From: Candidatus Binatia bacterium
Lineage (GTDB): Bacteria > Desulfobacterota > Binatia > UBA1149 > CAITLU01
Direction: 5' to 3'
DNA length: 44,010 bases
NCBI GenBank assembly: GCA_036493895.1
Contig: DASXOZ010000066.1
Span: forward strand, 1-44,010
A program made the translations under genes and the position numbers. The notes beneath the pieces were generated by a model. The model was not told the origin of the DNA and did no database searches. It saw nothing but the letters and a program-made list of their open reading frames with translations. Positions 24,089 through 32,088 of this stretch are shown here, piece after piece (position 1 is the stretch's first letter; each line of letters opens with the position of its first letter).

Positions 24089-24829
24089 TCAGGGCCAGTC
24101 CAGGCGAAGCGACGCGAGCGTGCGCATCGCCTCGTAGTTGGTCAGGTCGAGGTGCAGCGGCGTCACCGAGACGAGTCCGTCGCGGACTGCGCTGAAATCG
24201 GTGCCGGGTTCGTCTTCGAAATCCAGCTCGGTGCCGCCGATCCAGTAGTACTTGCGGCCGCGCGGGTCGTCCTTCTCGACGATCGCATCGCCGTAGCGGC
24301 GCTTTCCCTGGCGCGTGATCGCGAAGCCTTCGGGCGCGGCCAGATCAGGCACGTTGACGTTGAGCAAGGTATCGGGCGGAAGACCTTTGTCTTTCAGCGC
24401 TCGCACCAGCTGTGCGGCAAACCTTGCTGCCGCGTCGTACTGGAACGAGACGCGGCCGACCTGGGAGAACGCGACTCCCGGCACTCCGAGCAGCACCGCT
24501 TCCATCGCTGCAGAAACGGTACCGGAGTACGTGATGTCGTCGCCGAGGTTCGGGCCGCGGTTGATGCCGGAGACGATCAGCCACGGCCTGCCCGGCAGCA
24601 GGCCGTTCAGCGCGAGGTTCACGCAGTCGGTCGGCGTGCCGCTGACGGCGTACCAGCCCGGCCGGACCTCGTCGGCGCGAAGCGGGCTTTCGAGCGTCAG
24701 CGCGTGGCTGACGGCCGAGCGCTCGCGATCCGGGGCCACGACGATCACGTCGTCGATCGGCCTCAGCGCCTCGACAAGGCGCGCAAGGCCGCTCGACTGA
24801 ATGCCGTCGTCGTTGCTCGCCAGGATCAC
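24089..24829 (-). CDS. surE: 5'/3'-nucleotidase SurE
   Basis: A 246-residue SurE phosphatase. The metal site is formed by the N-terminal ILASNDDG (D7, D8) and later residues in SGINRGPNLGDDITYSGTV; VVAPDRERSAVSHALTL is the other conserved block. The start is GTG at 24829, since the first residues must be M-I-L-A-S-N-D-D and the codon before ATC is GTG; the longer frame upstream runs into the tRNA-Pro and its terminator. SurE dephosphorylates nucleoside monophosphates and polyphosphates, linked to stationary-phase survival. Here it precedes apt, consistent with nucleotide recycling, rather than its frequent partner pcm. Confidence 0.96.
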   Translation of the reverse strand: MILASNDDGIQSSGLARLVEALRPIDDVIVVAPDRERSAVSHALTLESPLRADEVRPGWYAVSGTPTDCVNLALNGLLPGRPWLIVSGINRGPNLGDDITYSGTVSAAMEAVLLGVPGVAFSQVGRVSFQYDAAARFAAQLVRALKDKGLPPDTLLNVNVPDLAAPEGFAITRQGKRRYGDAIVEKDDPRGRKYYWIGGTELDFEDEPGTDFSAVRDGLVSVTPLHLDLTNYEAMRTLASLRLDWP

Positions 24830-24892
24830 GGGCGCGGGATCATCCTCGCGCAAGTGCCGGAGGTCAACCACTGCGTGCACGGCTTCACGACG

Positions 24893-24930
24893 AAAAAAAA
24901 CGGGGCCGGAGAGAAGACCCTCCGGCCCCG
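24893..24930 (-). terminator. Rho-independent terminator after tRNA-Pro
   Basis: CGGGGCCGGAG (24901-24911) pairs with CTCCGGCCCCG (24920-24930) around an 8-base loop; on the minus strand the stem runs directly into eight T residues (24893-24900). It ends transcripts reading through tRNA-Pro and separates them from surE. Confidence 0.92.
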
Positions 24931-24954
24931 CGCTGCATCGATCGTGTCGATCCG

Positions 24955-25031
24955 TGGTCGGGGTGACTGGATTTGAACCAGCGACCACTCACACCCCAAG
25001 CGAGTGCGCTACCAGACTGCGCTACACCCCG
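24955..25031 (-). tRNA. tRNA-Pro(GGG)
   Basis: A complete cloverleaf on the minus strand: acceptor CGGGGTG/CACCCCG, D arm GCGCAGTCTGGTAGCGC, anticodon stem CTCGC/GTGAG with one G-T pair, loop TTGGGGT giving anticodon GGG, and T arm with GTTCAAATC. Discriminator A is followed by encoded CCA (24955-24957). Confidence 0.96.
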
Positions 25032-25071
25032 TCATCGGCCGGCAACGTCGCGCTCGTGCCCGGTCTGCACG

Positions 25072-25123
25072 AAAAACGCCTTGCCGGGCCAGCGAGACGA
25101 TAACGATCGTCATCCCGCAAGGC
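25072..25123 (-). terminator. Putative branched terminator downstream of amtB
   Basis: GCCTTGC (25078-25084) pairs with GCAAGGC (25117-25123), enclosing a second hairpin GACGAT/ATCGTC (25096-25101 with 25106-25111). On the minus strand the outer stem is followed by TTTTT. It lies between the amtB stop and tRNA-Pro, a sensible place for termination, but the long interior spacing is atypical. Confidence 0.5.
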
Positions 25124-25161
25124 AACTGCCGCAGCAGCCGGTTTTGCGCGAACGACGCGGA

Positions 25162-26472
25162 TCAGAAGTCGTAGCCGGTCTCGCCGTGGCTCGCCAGGTC
25201 GAGGCCCGACCTTTCGCCTTCCTCGTCGATGCGAAGCCCTGCTCCGGCATCGAGCACGCGCGCAAGGACCAGCGTCATCAAGAACGCGTACGCGAAGGTG
25301 GCCGCGACGCCGGTTGCCTGCACGGCGACGCGGTAGACATTGGCCCTGTCGATGAGGCCCCCTGCCCTGTCCGGCGTGAGCGCGGCGATGCAGAAGATTC
25401 CGGTCGCGATCGCGCCCCAGGCTCCCCCTACACCGTGCACGCCGAACACGTCGAGCGTGTCGTCGTAGCCGAAATTGCGTTTGACCAGCACCGCGGCGTA
25501 GCAGAGCGAGGCGCCGACGGCGCCGATCACGAGCGCACCGGTTGCGTCGACGTACCCGCAGGCCGGCGTGATCGCGACGAGGCCGGCCAGCGCACCGGTC
25601 GCAAAGCCGAGGGCGCTCGCCTTGCCGCGGTGGCGGGCTTCGATCAGGCACCAGGTGGTTGCGGCGGCGGCGGCAGCGATGTGCGTCGCGATGAACGCGC
25701 CGACCGCGGTGGAATTGGCGCCGAGCGCGCTGCCGCCGTTGAAGCCGTACCAGCCGAACCACAGCAGGCCGGCACCGAACAGCGTCATCGCCAGGTTGTG
25801 GGGTTTCATCGGCGTGTGCGGGTAGCCGATGCGACGACCGAGCACGAGGGTCAGCGCGAGCGCGGAGACACCGGAGCTGACGTGCACGACGGTGCCGCCG
25901 GCAAAATCGAGCACTCCGCGCCGCATCAGCCATCCGTCCGAGGCCCAGACCCAGTGGCAGACTGGGTCGTAGACGAGCGTCGCCCACAGGACGAGGAACA
26001 GAACCCACGAGCTGAACTTGACGCGCTCGGCCACCGCGCCGCTGACGAGTGCCGGCGTGATGATCGCGAACATCATCTGGAACGCCATGAAGAGGCCCTG
26101 CGGGATGGCCGTGCCGGGCCACGCGACGTCGTTGTGCACTCCGTGCAGCATCAGGTGCGAAAGGCCGCCGATGAAAGGGCCGCCGGGCGCGAATGCGAGC
26201 GAGTAGCCGCAGACGACCCACTGCACCGACACGACACCCATCGCCACATAGCTGTGCATCAGCGACGACAGCACGTTCTTGCTGCGCACCATGCCGCCGT
26301 AGAACAGCGCAAGGCCCGGCGTCATCAGCAGCACCAGCGCGCAGGCGGCGAGCATCCAGGCGGAGTCGCCGGCGCTGATGCCGGGAGCTTCGCCGGCGGC
26401 TGCCGGCGCGGCGCTCGCAGCGATGAGTAGCATTGCCGTGGGCATGGCCAGCCGCAGCGTGCGTGCGCTCAT
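25162..26472 (-). CDS. amtB: Ammonium transporter AmtB
   Basis: A 436-residue Amt/Rh family channel with a cleavable signal peptide (to about AAPAAAG) and eleven predicted membrane helices. The twin pore histidines are H197 (GGTVVHVSSG) and H346 (DVFGVHGVGG). The Phe gate region MAFQMMFAI (129-137) and the ammonium-site loop CHWVWASDGW (172-181) are present. The C-terminal cytoplasmic tail ends ERSGLDLASHGETGYDF, as in channels controlled by PII proteins. glnK, its usual operon partner, is not adjacent. It allows ammonium uptake at low external concentration. It follows merR by 43 bases on the same strand, but a functional link to that regulator is not implied. Confidence 0.96.
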   Translation of the reverse strand: MSARTLRLAMPTAMLLIAASAAPAAAGEAPGISAGDSAWMLAACALVLLMTPGLALFYGGMVRSKNVLSSLMHSYVAMGVVSVQWVVCGYSLAFAPGGPFIGGLSHLMLHGVHNDVAWPGTAIPQGLFMAFQMMFAIITPALVSGAVAERVKFSSWVLFLVLWATLVYDPVCHWVWASDGWLMRRGVLDFAGGTVVHVSSGVSALALTLVLGRRIGYPHTPMKPHNLAMTLFGAGLLWFGWYGFNGGSALGANSTAVGAFIATHIAAAAAATTWCLIEARHRGKASALGFATGALAGLVAITPACGYVDATGALVIGAVGASLCYAAVLVKRNFGYDDTLDVFGVHGVGGAWGAIATGIFCIAALTPDRAGGLIDRANVYRVAVQATGVAATFAYAFLMTLVLARVLDAGAGLRIDEEGERSGLDLASHGETGYDF

Positions 26473-26515
26473 CGGGATTCCTTTCTGGATGTTCGAAGAC
26501 GCGCCGCGGCGCTCG

Positions 26516-26950
26516 TCAGCCGAGGGAATCGCGGATTTCGACCAGGGCGGCGCGGATCTCGGCCAGCGCGCCCGTGGCGGCTGCCTCCGGCTCGGCGGCC
26601 GGCGAAGAATCCTCGCGCAGCTTCTTGCGTGCCCCTTCGATCGTGAAGCGCCGCGTGTGCAGCAGGTCCTTGATCCTCAGCAGGAGCTCGACGTCGCGGC
26701 GGCGGTAGAGCCGGTGGCGCGAGCGGGTTTTCCCGGGGCGCAGGATGCTGAACTCGGTTTCCCAGTAGCGCAGCACGTACGGCTTTACGCCCACGATACG
26801 GGCGACCTCGCCGATCTTGAAGTAGAGCTTGTCGCCGAGGAGCGCCGCTACGGCCGGGCTGACTTCTCCGTCCTCTTCGGTCCGGCCGTCGTGCACGGCA
26901 GGCTCGCCGTCTTCCTCACCGGTCGCAGCAGCTTCCGGATCCTCGATCAC
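26516..26950 (-). CDS. MerR-family transcriptional regulator
   Basis: A 144-residue regulator. The winged helix-turn-helix is at about 42-110 (YFKIGEVARIVGVKPYVLRYWETEF), followed by a short coiled segment. It lacks the cysteines of metal-sensing MerR proteins. An acidic N-terminal extension (MIEDPEAAATGEEDGEP) precedes the DNA-binding domain. The GTG start overlaps the ihfA stop as GTGA, so it is co-translated with ihfA. The pheT-ihfA-merR order is the classical one in proteobacteria. The target genes are not known; such genes are named only by family. Confidence 0.9.
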   Translation of the reverse strand: MIEDPEAAATGEEDGEPAVHDGRTEEDGEVSPAVAALLGDKLYFKIGEVARIVGVKPYVLRYWETEFSILRPGKTRSRHRLYRRRDVELLLRIKDLLHTRRFTIEGARKKLREDSSPAAEPEAAATGALAEIRAALVEIRDSLG

Positions 26951-27237
26951 GGATGTGCCTCGTCGGCGTTGATCGTCCGCTTGAGAACCTGGCTCGGCTT
27001 GAACGAAAGGACGCGGCGACCCGAGATCACGATCTCGTCGCCGGTCTGGGGATTGCGACCCTTGCGCGGTCTCTTCTCGTTGATGACGAAGTTGCCGAAG
27101 CCGGAGATCTTGACCTTCTCGCCCTGCTCGAGGCGGGCCTTGATCACTTCGAAGATCGATTCGACGACCTCGGCGGCTTCTTTCTTGGAGAACCCGACGC
27201 GCTCGTAGATGTGCTCGACGATTTCGGCTTTGGTCAT
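26947..27237 (-). CDS. ihfA: Integration host factor subunit alpha
   Basis: A 96-residue HU/IHF-fold protein from the ATG at 27237 (MTKAEIVEHIYERVGFSKKEA). KVKISGFGNF and RKGRNPQTGDEI (with the DNA-inserting proline in the beta arm) are the family hallmarks. The alpha type is supported by position directly after pheT and before merR. The beta partner is not in the window. IHF bends DNA by about 160 degrees at specific sites and supports recombination, replication and transcription. It is 107 bases from pheT and overlaps merR. Confidence 0.93.
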   Translation of the reverse strand: MTKAEIVEHIYERVGFSKKEAAEVVESIFEVIKARLEQGEKVKISGFGNFVINEKRPRKGRNPQTGDEIVISGRRVLSFKPSQVLKRTINADEAHP

Positions 27238-27344
27238 GAGCGACGCCTCCAGTCTCGATGCAGTCCAGCCGGCCGGGCCACGCGCCCCTGGCAGTTCCTC
27301 CGGGTCTGGTCGCTCCATCGCCATAGTGCCCTGGCGCGAAACGC

Positions 27345-29741
27345 TCAGACCCGCACAGTCGCCCCGAGGCGCCGGGTCAGGTGACCGAGAACCGTTTCGT
27401 GAAGGGCCGAGACCTCCGCTTCGGTCAGCGTACGGTCGGCGGCGCGGTACACGATGCGGTACCCCAATGCCTTTCGGCCGCTGTCGATGCCCGCTCCCGT
27501 GTACTCGTCGAAGACCGTTATGCTCTCGATGGCGGGCTCGCCGAGCGCCTGGACTGCCTCGACGGCAGCCGCGGCGGGTGTGCGGGCATCCACCAGCAGG
27601 GAAACGTCCCTCTCCGAGCCAGGGTAGCGTGGAATCGGCTGCAGCCCCGGGTGGGCGCGTCTATATGCGACCGCCTCCCGGCAGTCAACTTCCCAGACGT
27701 AGATTTCTCCTGCAATTTCCGCCCCTTCCGCCACGTCGGGGTGGAGGCGGCCGAAGTAGCCGACCACCTGCCCGTCCAGGCGCGCCTCGGCGCAGGCCCG
27801 AGGGTGGTACTCCGCCCGCGCGTCCGTGGCGGCAAACGACAGACTGCGGCCGGGAGCCAGCACCGCGAGCAGGCTCTCGACGACCCGCTTGACGTCGGCG
27901 AAGACGAGCGGCCTCTCGTCGCGGGCCAGCACACCGGGTCGCCGCCCGTAGAGCAGCCCCGAGACGACTTCGCGCTGCTCGACCTGCGGCGAGCCGCACG
28001 CGGCGAAGGTGCGCGCGATCGTGAACAGGTCGACGCGCGGCGCGCGTGCAGCAACGTTGGTCTTGAGCGCGTCGAGCAGAGCACCGAGCGCGCTTCGCTG
28101 CAGCGCCGTCGCGTCCGATCGCAGAGGATTGCGAACGAGCACGCTCGCGCCGTCGTCGAATGGCCCGCGAAATCGGGCGTTGGCAGCTTCCGAGGTGAAC
28201 GAGACCGCAACGTGCTCGTGAAACCCGAGCGCCGACAGCACGCGCCGGAGCTCGGCCGCCGCCCGTACCGATTCGGGCAGCAGAGTCGGTGTCAGCGCGA
28301 CCTGCGGCAACGCTGGCGCGATGGCCTCGTAACCGACGATGCGTGCGATCTCCTCGATGAAATCGATCTCCCGCTCGAGGTCCTGGCGATGTCCCGGCGG
28401 CTCGGCGACGAACGCGTCGCCGTCGTGCATCGGCGCTGCACCGATCGCTCCGAGCACCTCGCCGATGCGCGCGTCGGCGACCGGCGTACCGAGGATCGCT
28501 TCGACGCGCGAAGGCCGCACTCGAACCGCGGGACGCGCCGCGGCCCCGGGGCCTTCGCGCACGATTCCGCCTTCGGCCTCGGCTCCGGCGACCTGCGTCA
28601 GTAGTGACGCGGCCCTCTCCAGCGCGGCTTCGACTGCCCCCGGATCGACGCCGCGCTCGAAGCGGTACGACGAGTCGGTGATCATCGCGTGGCGACGCGA
28701 GGTGCGGCGCACGGTCGACGGCAGGAACAGCGCGCTCTCGAGAAAGATCTGCGTCGTCGAATCCAGCACTGCCGAATCGGCGCCGCCCATGACGCCGGCG
28801 ACGGCGACGGGCAAGGCCTGGTCGGCGATCACGAGGTCTTCGTCGGCGAGCACGATCTCGCGCTCGTCCAGCGTGCGGATCTTTTCGCCGCGCTGCGCGA
28901 AGCGAACGACGATGCGGCCGCCGCCAATCTTACTGCGGTCGAACGCGTGCAGCGGCTGGCCGCGCTCCATCAGCACGAGGTTGGTGACGTCGACGACATT
29001 GTTGATCGAGCGAAGCCCGCACGCGGCAAGGCGCGTGCGAAGCCAGGCCGGCGACGGCCCGATGCGCACGCTGCGCATCGCAAGCCCGGTGTAGAGCGGG
29101 CAGCGCGCGGAATCGCGGATCTCGACGCGCACCGGCCCTTGGCCGGAAGGCAGCCCCGCCGTTGGCGCCATCTCCTTCACTCGCAGCCCGCACAGTGCGG
29201 CCGCTTCGCGTGCAAGGCCGAACATGCTCAGGCAGTCGCCGCGGTTCGGCGTGATCGCCAGCTCGAGGATCGTATCGTCGAGGCCGAGCAGCGCGGCAGC
29301 ATCGGAGCCAGGCACAAGACCCTGCTCGAGGATGACGATCCCCTCGCCGTCCGCGTCGATGCCGAGCTCCTTGGCCGAGCACAGCATGCCTTCGGACTCG
29401 ACGCCGCGAAGCCGGCTCTTGCCGATCTTGACGCCACCCGGCAGCACGCAGCCCGGGCGCGCGAGCACGGCAAGATCGCCGGCCTTGTGGTTTTTCGCGC
29501 CGCAGACGATCGAGAGAAGCTCGCCGCCGCCGTCATCGACGGTGCACGCGGTGAGGCGGTCGGCATTGGGGTGCTGCTCGCGCGTGACGATACGGGCGAC
29601 GACAAGACGGTCGCCGTAGTCGAGCTCCGGCGCGTGAATCGCTTCGACCTCGATGCCGCCCATCGTCAAGCGCTCGGCCAGCAGCGCTACATCGGGCAGG
29701 CCCTCGACCAGCTCGCCGAGCCATTTGTACGAAACCCGCAT
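27345..29741 (-). CDS. pheT: Phenylalanine-tRNA ligase beta subunit
   Basis: A 798-residue PheRS beta chain from the ATG at 29741 (MRVSYKWLGELVEGLP). Domains in order: an OB-fold tRNA-binding domain (about 39-148, ending SEGMLCSAKELGI), the B3/B4 editing domain, the B5 domain, the inactive synthetase-like core, and the C-terminal FDX-ACB anticodon-binding domain (about 705-798). It is required with PheS to charge tRNA-Phe and to hydrolyse Tyr-tRNA-Phe. It starts five bases after the pheS stop. Its length is typical for the bacterial form. Confidence 0.97.
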   Translation of the reverse strand: MRVSYKWLGELVEGLPDVALLAERLTMGGIEVEAIHAPELDYGDRLVVARIVTREQHPNADRLTACTVDDGGGELLSIVCGAKNHKAGDLAVLARPGCVLPGGVKIGKSRLRGVESEGMLCSAKELGIDADGEGIVILEQGLVPGSDAAALLGLDDTILELAITPNRGDCLSMFGLAREAAALCGLRVKEMAPTAGLPSGQGPVRVEIRDSARCPLYTGLAMRSVRIGPSPAWLRTRLAACGLRSINNVVDVTNLVLMERGQPLHAFDRSKIGGGRIVVRFAQRGEKIRTLDEREIVLADEDLVIADQALPVAVAGVMGGADSAVLDSTTQIFLESALFLPSTVRRTSRRHAMITDSSYRFERGVDPGAVEAALERAASLLTQVAGAEAEGGIVREGPGAAARPAVRVRPSRVEAILGTPVADARIGEVLGAIGAAPMHDGDAFVAEPPGHRQDLEREIDFIEEIARIVGYEAIAPALPQVALTPTLLPESVRAAAELRRVLSALGFHEHVAVSFTSEAANARFRGPFDDGASVLVRNPLRSDATALQRSALGALLDALKTNVAARAPRVDLFTIARTFAACGSPQVEQREVVSGLLYGRRPGVLARDERPLVFADVKRVVESLLAVLAPGRSLSFAATDARAEYHPRACAEARLDGQVVGYFGRLHPDVAEGAEIAGEIYVWEVDCREAVAYRRAHPGLQPIPRYPGSERDVSLLVDARTPAAAAVEAVQALGEPAIESITVFDEYTGAGIDSGRKALGYRIVYRAADRTLTEAEVSALHETVLGHLTRRLGATVRV

Positions 29742-29746
29742 CGCGC

Positions 29747-30784
29747 TCAGCCCGGGAACTGGCGCAGGAAGCGCAGGTCGCCGCCGTAGAACAGGCGGAT
29801 GTCGTCGATCTTGTACTTGAGCATCGCGATGCGCTCGACGCCGAGTCCGAACGCAAAGCCGCTGAACTCTTCGCTGTCGTAGCCGACCTGCGCAAAGACC
29901 GCAGGGTCGACCATTCCGGCACCGAGGATCTCGAGCCAGCCGGTTCCCTTGCAGACGCGGCAATCGGCCGACTTCTGCTCGCAGACGACGCACGCGACGT
30001 CGACTTCGGCGCTCGGCTCGGTGAACGGAAAGAAGCTCGGCCGAAGCCGCACGGCCAGCTCGCGTCCGAACACGCGGCGCAGGAACTCGGTCAGCACGCC
30101 CTTGAGGTGCGCGAACGTGATTCCGCGGTCGACCATCAGGCCTTCGATCTGGTGGAACATCGGCGAATGCGTCACGTCGTCGTCGTGACGGTAGACGGCG
30201 CCCGGAGCGATGATGCGGATCGGCGGGCGCCTGGCTTCCATCACGCGGATCTGCACCGGCGAGGTGTGGGTGCGAAGCACGCTGCCTCCCTCGACGAAGA
30301 ACGTGTCGTGCATGTCGCGCGCCGGGTGGTCGGCCGGGATGTTGAGCGCCTCGAAGTTGTGCCAGTCGTCTTCGACCTCGGGCCCTTCGGCGATCTCGAA
30401 ACCCATGCCGCCGAGGATCTCGCAGATCTCGGCCATCGTGCGCGAGATGGGATGGATCGTGCCGGAGCCGGGGCCTCCCGCCGGCAGCGTGACGTCGACG
30501 GCGCCGCCTGCCAGCGCCGCTTGTCTTTCGCTCGCCCGCAGCTCGGCTTCGCGCGCGACGATCGCGGCATCGACGGCTTCCTTGGCGAGATTGACCCTCT
30601 GGCCGAACGCCGGCCTCTCCTCGTTCGGCAGCGAGCCGAGGATGCGCAGCACGCTCGTGAGCTTCCCCTTCTTGCCGAGGAAGTCGATGCGCAGCCGGTC
30701 GAGCTCGCCGCGGTCGGCCGTACCCGCAACGAGGGCAACGGCGACGGCGGCGAGCGCTTCGGGAGAGTCGGCGGCGGCGGTCAC
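29747..30784 (-). CDS. pheS: Phenylalanine-tRNA ligase alpha subunit
   Basis: A 345-residue class II synthetase catalytic subunit. The N-terminal coiled coil (LDRLRIDFLGKKGKLTSVLR) contacts tRNA. Motif 2 region MFHQIEGLMVDRG and motif 3 GFAFGLGVERIAMLKY form the active site, with HPARDMHDTFF upstream. The start codon is GTG (30782-30784). It forms an (alpha-beta)2 tetramer with PheT. It follows rplT with a 13-base gap, continuing the infC operon. Confidence 0.97.
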   Translation of the reverse strand: MTAAADSPEALAAVAVALVAGTADRGELDRLRIDFLGKKGKLTSVLRILGSLPNEERPAFGQRVNLAKEAVDAAIVAREAELRASERQAALAGGAVDVTLPAGGPGSGTIHPISRTMAEICEILGGMGFEIAEGPEVEDDWHNFEALNIPADHPARDMHDTFFVEGGSVLRTHTSPVQIRVMEARRPPIRIIAPGAVYRHDDDVTHSPMFHQIEGLMVDRGITFAHLKGVLTEFLRRVFGRELAVRLRPSFFPFTEPSAEVDVACVVCEQKSADCRVCKGTGWLEILGAGMVDPAVFAQVGYDSEEFSGFAFGLGVERIAMLKYKIDDIRLFYGGDLRFLRQFPG

Positions 30785-30797
30785 GACGCGCTTGTGA

Positions 30798-31154
30798 TCA
30801 GGCCGCCAGGCGCGCCTTGGCGATCTGGACCAGCTCGACGAACGCGGTGTGCTCGTTGATCGCCAGCTCGGCCAGCGCCTTGCGGTCGATTTCGATGCCG
30901 GCCTGCTTGAGACCGTGCATCAGCATCGCGTACGTCAGCCCTTCCTGGCGCGCCGCCGCGTTGATGCGCACGATCCACAGCGCGCGAAACTCGCGCTTGC
31001 GCACCTTGCGGTCGCGGTACGCGTAGACGAGGCCCTTCTCGACGGTCTCGCGGCCCTGGCGATACAGCCCGCGCCCGCCGACGTAGCCCTTGGCGTAGCT
31101 CAGGATCTTCTTGTGGCGGCGGTGGCCCTTGGTTCCTCGGGTGACTCTGGACAT
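30798..31154 (-). CDS. rplT: 50S ribosomal protein L20
   Basis: A 118-residue basic protein beginning MSRVTRGTKGHRRHKKILS and containing AKGYVGGRGLYRQ and WIVRINAAARQEGLTY, all conserved in L20. It nucleates early 50S assembly on 23S rRNA, and in enteric bacteria represses its own operon by binding mRNA. The ATG at 31154 is preceded by AGGAG. The 195-base leader separating it from rpmI holds a tandem repeat array, which is atypical for this operon. Confidence 0.97.
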   Translation of the reverse strand: MSRVTRGTKGHRRHKKILSYAKGYVGGRGLYRQGRETVEKGLVYAYRDRKVRKREFRALWIVRINAAARQEGLTYAMLMHGLKQAGIEIDRKALAELAINEHTAFVELVQIAKARLAA

Positions 31155-31177
31155 GCGGTTTACTCCTGTTCCATCTC

Positions 31178-31344
31178 ACGTTCGCGCTCGCGCGCTCACC
31201 AGCTCACGTTCACGCTCGCGCGTTCCGTCTGACGTTCGCGCTCGCGCGCTCACTAGCTCTGGCTCGCGTTCACGCTCGCGCGCTCCAGCTGACGTTCGCG
31301 CTCGCGCGCTCACCAGCTCACGTTCGCGCTCGCGCGCTCACTCG
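31178..31344. repeat. Six-copy GC-rich tandem repeat array between rpmI and rplT
   Basis: Six imperfect tandem units begin at 31178, 31206, 31232, 31266, 31292 and 31320, of 25-34 bases each (28 typical). Each carries the core CGTTCRCGCTCGCGCGYTC, on the plus strand; spacers between cores are short and related (CACCAGCTCA, CTAGCTCTGG and similar). Units 1, 5 and the first 22 bases of 6 are nearly identical. The periodicity is not a multiple of three and stop codons occur in frame on both strands, so it is not coding. It lies inside the transcript of the infC-rpmI-rplT operon. Confidence 0.9.
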
Positions 31345-31349
31345 TACCG

Positions 31350-31547
31350 TCACGAGCCAGGCAGGATGCGCTTGATCGCGCGCTCGTCGACGCTGGCGAC
31401 CGTGGTCGAGTGGCCGAGCGAGCGCTTCTGCTTGCGCGACTTGGCCGAAAGCTGGTGGCGGTGGTAGGCGCGCTTGCGCTTGATCCGCCCGCTCCCTGTC
31501 ACGGCGAACCGCTTGGCGGCTCCCCTCTTGGTCTTACACTTGGGCAT
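31350..31547 (-). CDS. rpmI: 50S ribosomal protein L35
   Basis: A 65-residue highly basic protein with the L35 signature MPKCKTKRGAAKRFAVTGSG and AYHRHQLSAKSRKQKRSLG. Its ATG at 31547 lies inside the end of infC (14-base overlap), so it is expected to be translated with IF3, as in many bacteria. It binds 23S rRNA in the 50S subunit. Confidence 0.96.
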   Translation of the reverse strand: MPKCKTKRGAAKRFAVTGSGRIKRKRAYHRHQLSAKSRKQKRSLGHSTTVASVDERAIKRILPGS

Positions 31548-32088
31548 TGCGTTCTCCCTTGGGCGGCGTCTTGGTCGGGACCACGATCACCGACATGTTG
31601 CGTCCTTCCAGCCGCGGCTCGCCTTCGGCCTGTGCGACATCCGAGATCGTGGCCAGGACCTTCGCCAACATCGTCTTGCCCATCTCGGGCCGCGTGATCT
31701 CGCGGCCCTTGAAGAACACCGTCACCTTCACGCGGTGGCCGGCGGCCAGGAAGCGCTTGATGTGGCTGGTCTTGAACTCGATGTCGTGCGCCTCCGTTCG
31801 CGATCGCAGCTTCACTTCCTTCATCTGCTGGGCAGTGGAAGTGCTCTTCTTGCGCGATTCCTGGACCTTCTTTCGTTCCTCGTAGCGGAACTTGTGAAAG
31901 TCCATGATGCGCACGACGGGCGGCTGCGCGTCGCCGGCGACCTCGACGAGGTCCATCTGCCGCTGCTCGGCGATCTCGCGGGCGTCGGCCATCGTCATGA
32001 TGCCGAGCTGCTCGCCCTTGCTGTCGATCAGCCTTACTTCGCGGGCACGGATCTCGTTGTTGATTCGGAAATCTTGACTCTTGGCTAT
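31534..32088 (-). CDS. infC: Translation initiation factor IF-3, likely ATA start
   Basis: A 184-residue IF-3, beginning at IAKSQDFRINNEIRAREVRLID if translation starts at the ATA at 32086-32088. IF-3 domains: the N-terminal domain (RINNEIRAREVRLIDSKGEQLGI), linker and C-terminal KVTVFFKGREITRPEMG. A GGAGG at 32095-32099 is placed six bases before the ATA. That ATA overlaps the thrS TAG stop as ATAG. No ATG, GTG or TTG fits this ribosome-binding site; an ATG 42 bases upstream gives an uncharacteristic N terminus. IF-3 discriminates against non-canonical starts, and infC in Escherichia coli (AUU) and Myxococcus (AUC) use rare starts for autoregulation, so an AUA start would be in keeping. Confidence 0.9.
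   Translation of the reverse strand: MAKSQDFRINNEIRAREVRLIDSKGEQLGIMTMADAREIAEQRQMDLVEVAGDAQPPVVRIMDFHKFRYEERKKVQESRKKSTSTAQQMKEVKLRSRTEAHDIEFKTSHIKRFLAAGHRVKVTVFFKGREITRPEMGKTMLAKVLATISDVAQAEGEPRLEGRNMSVIVVPTKTPPKGERNAQV

Noticed and set aside
31178..31344. Possible CRISPR array
   Set aside because: The units are contiguous and vary in length and sequence; there are no unique spacers between identical repeats and no cas genes in the window.
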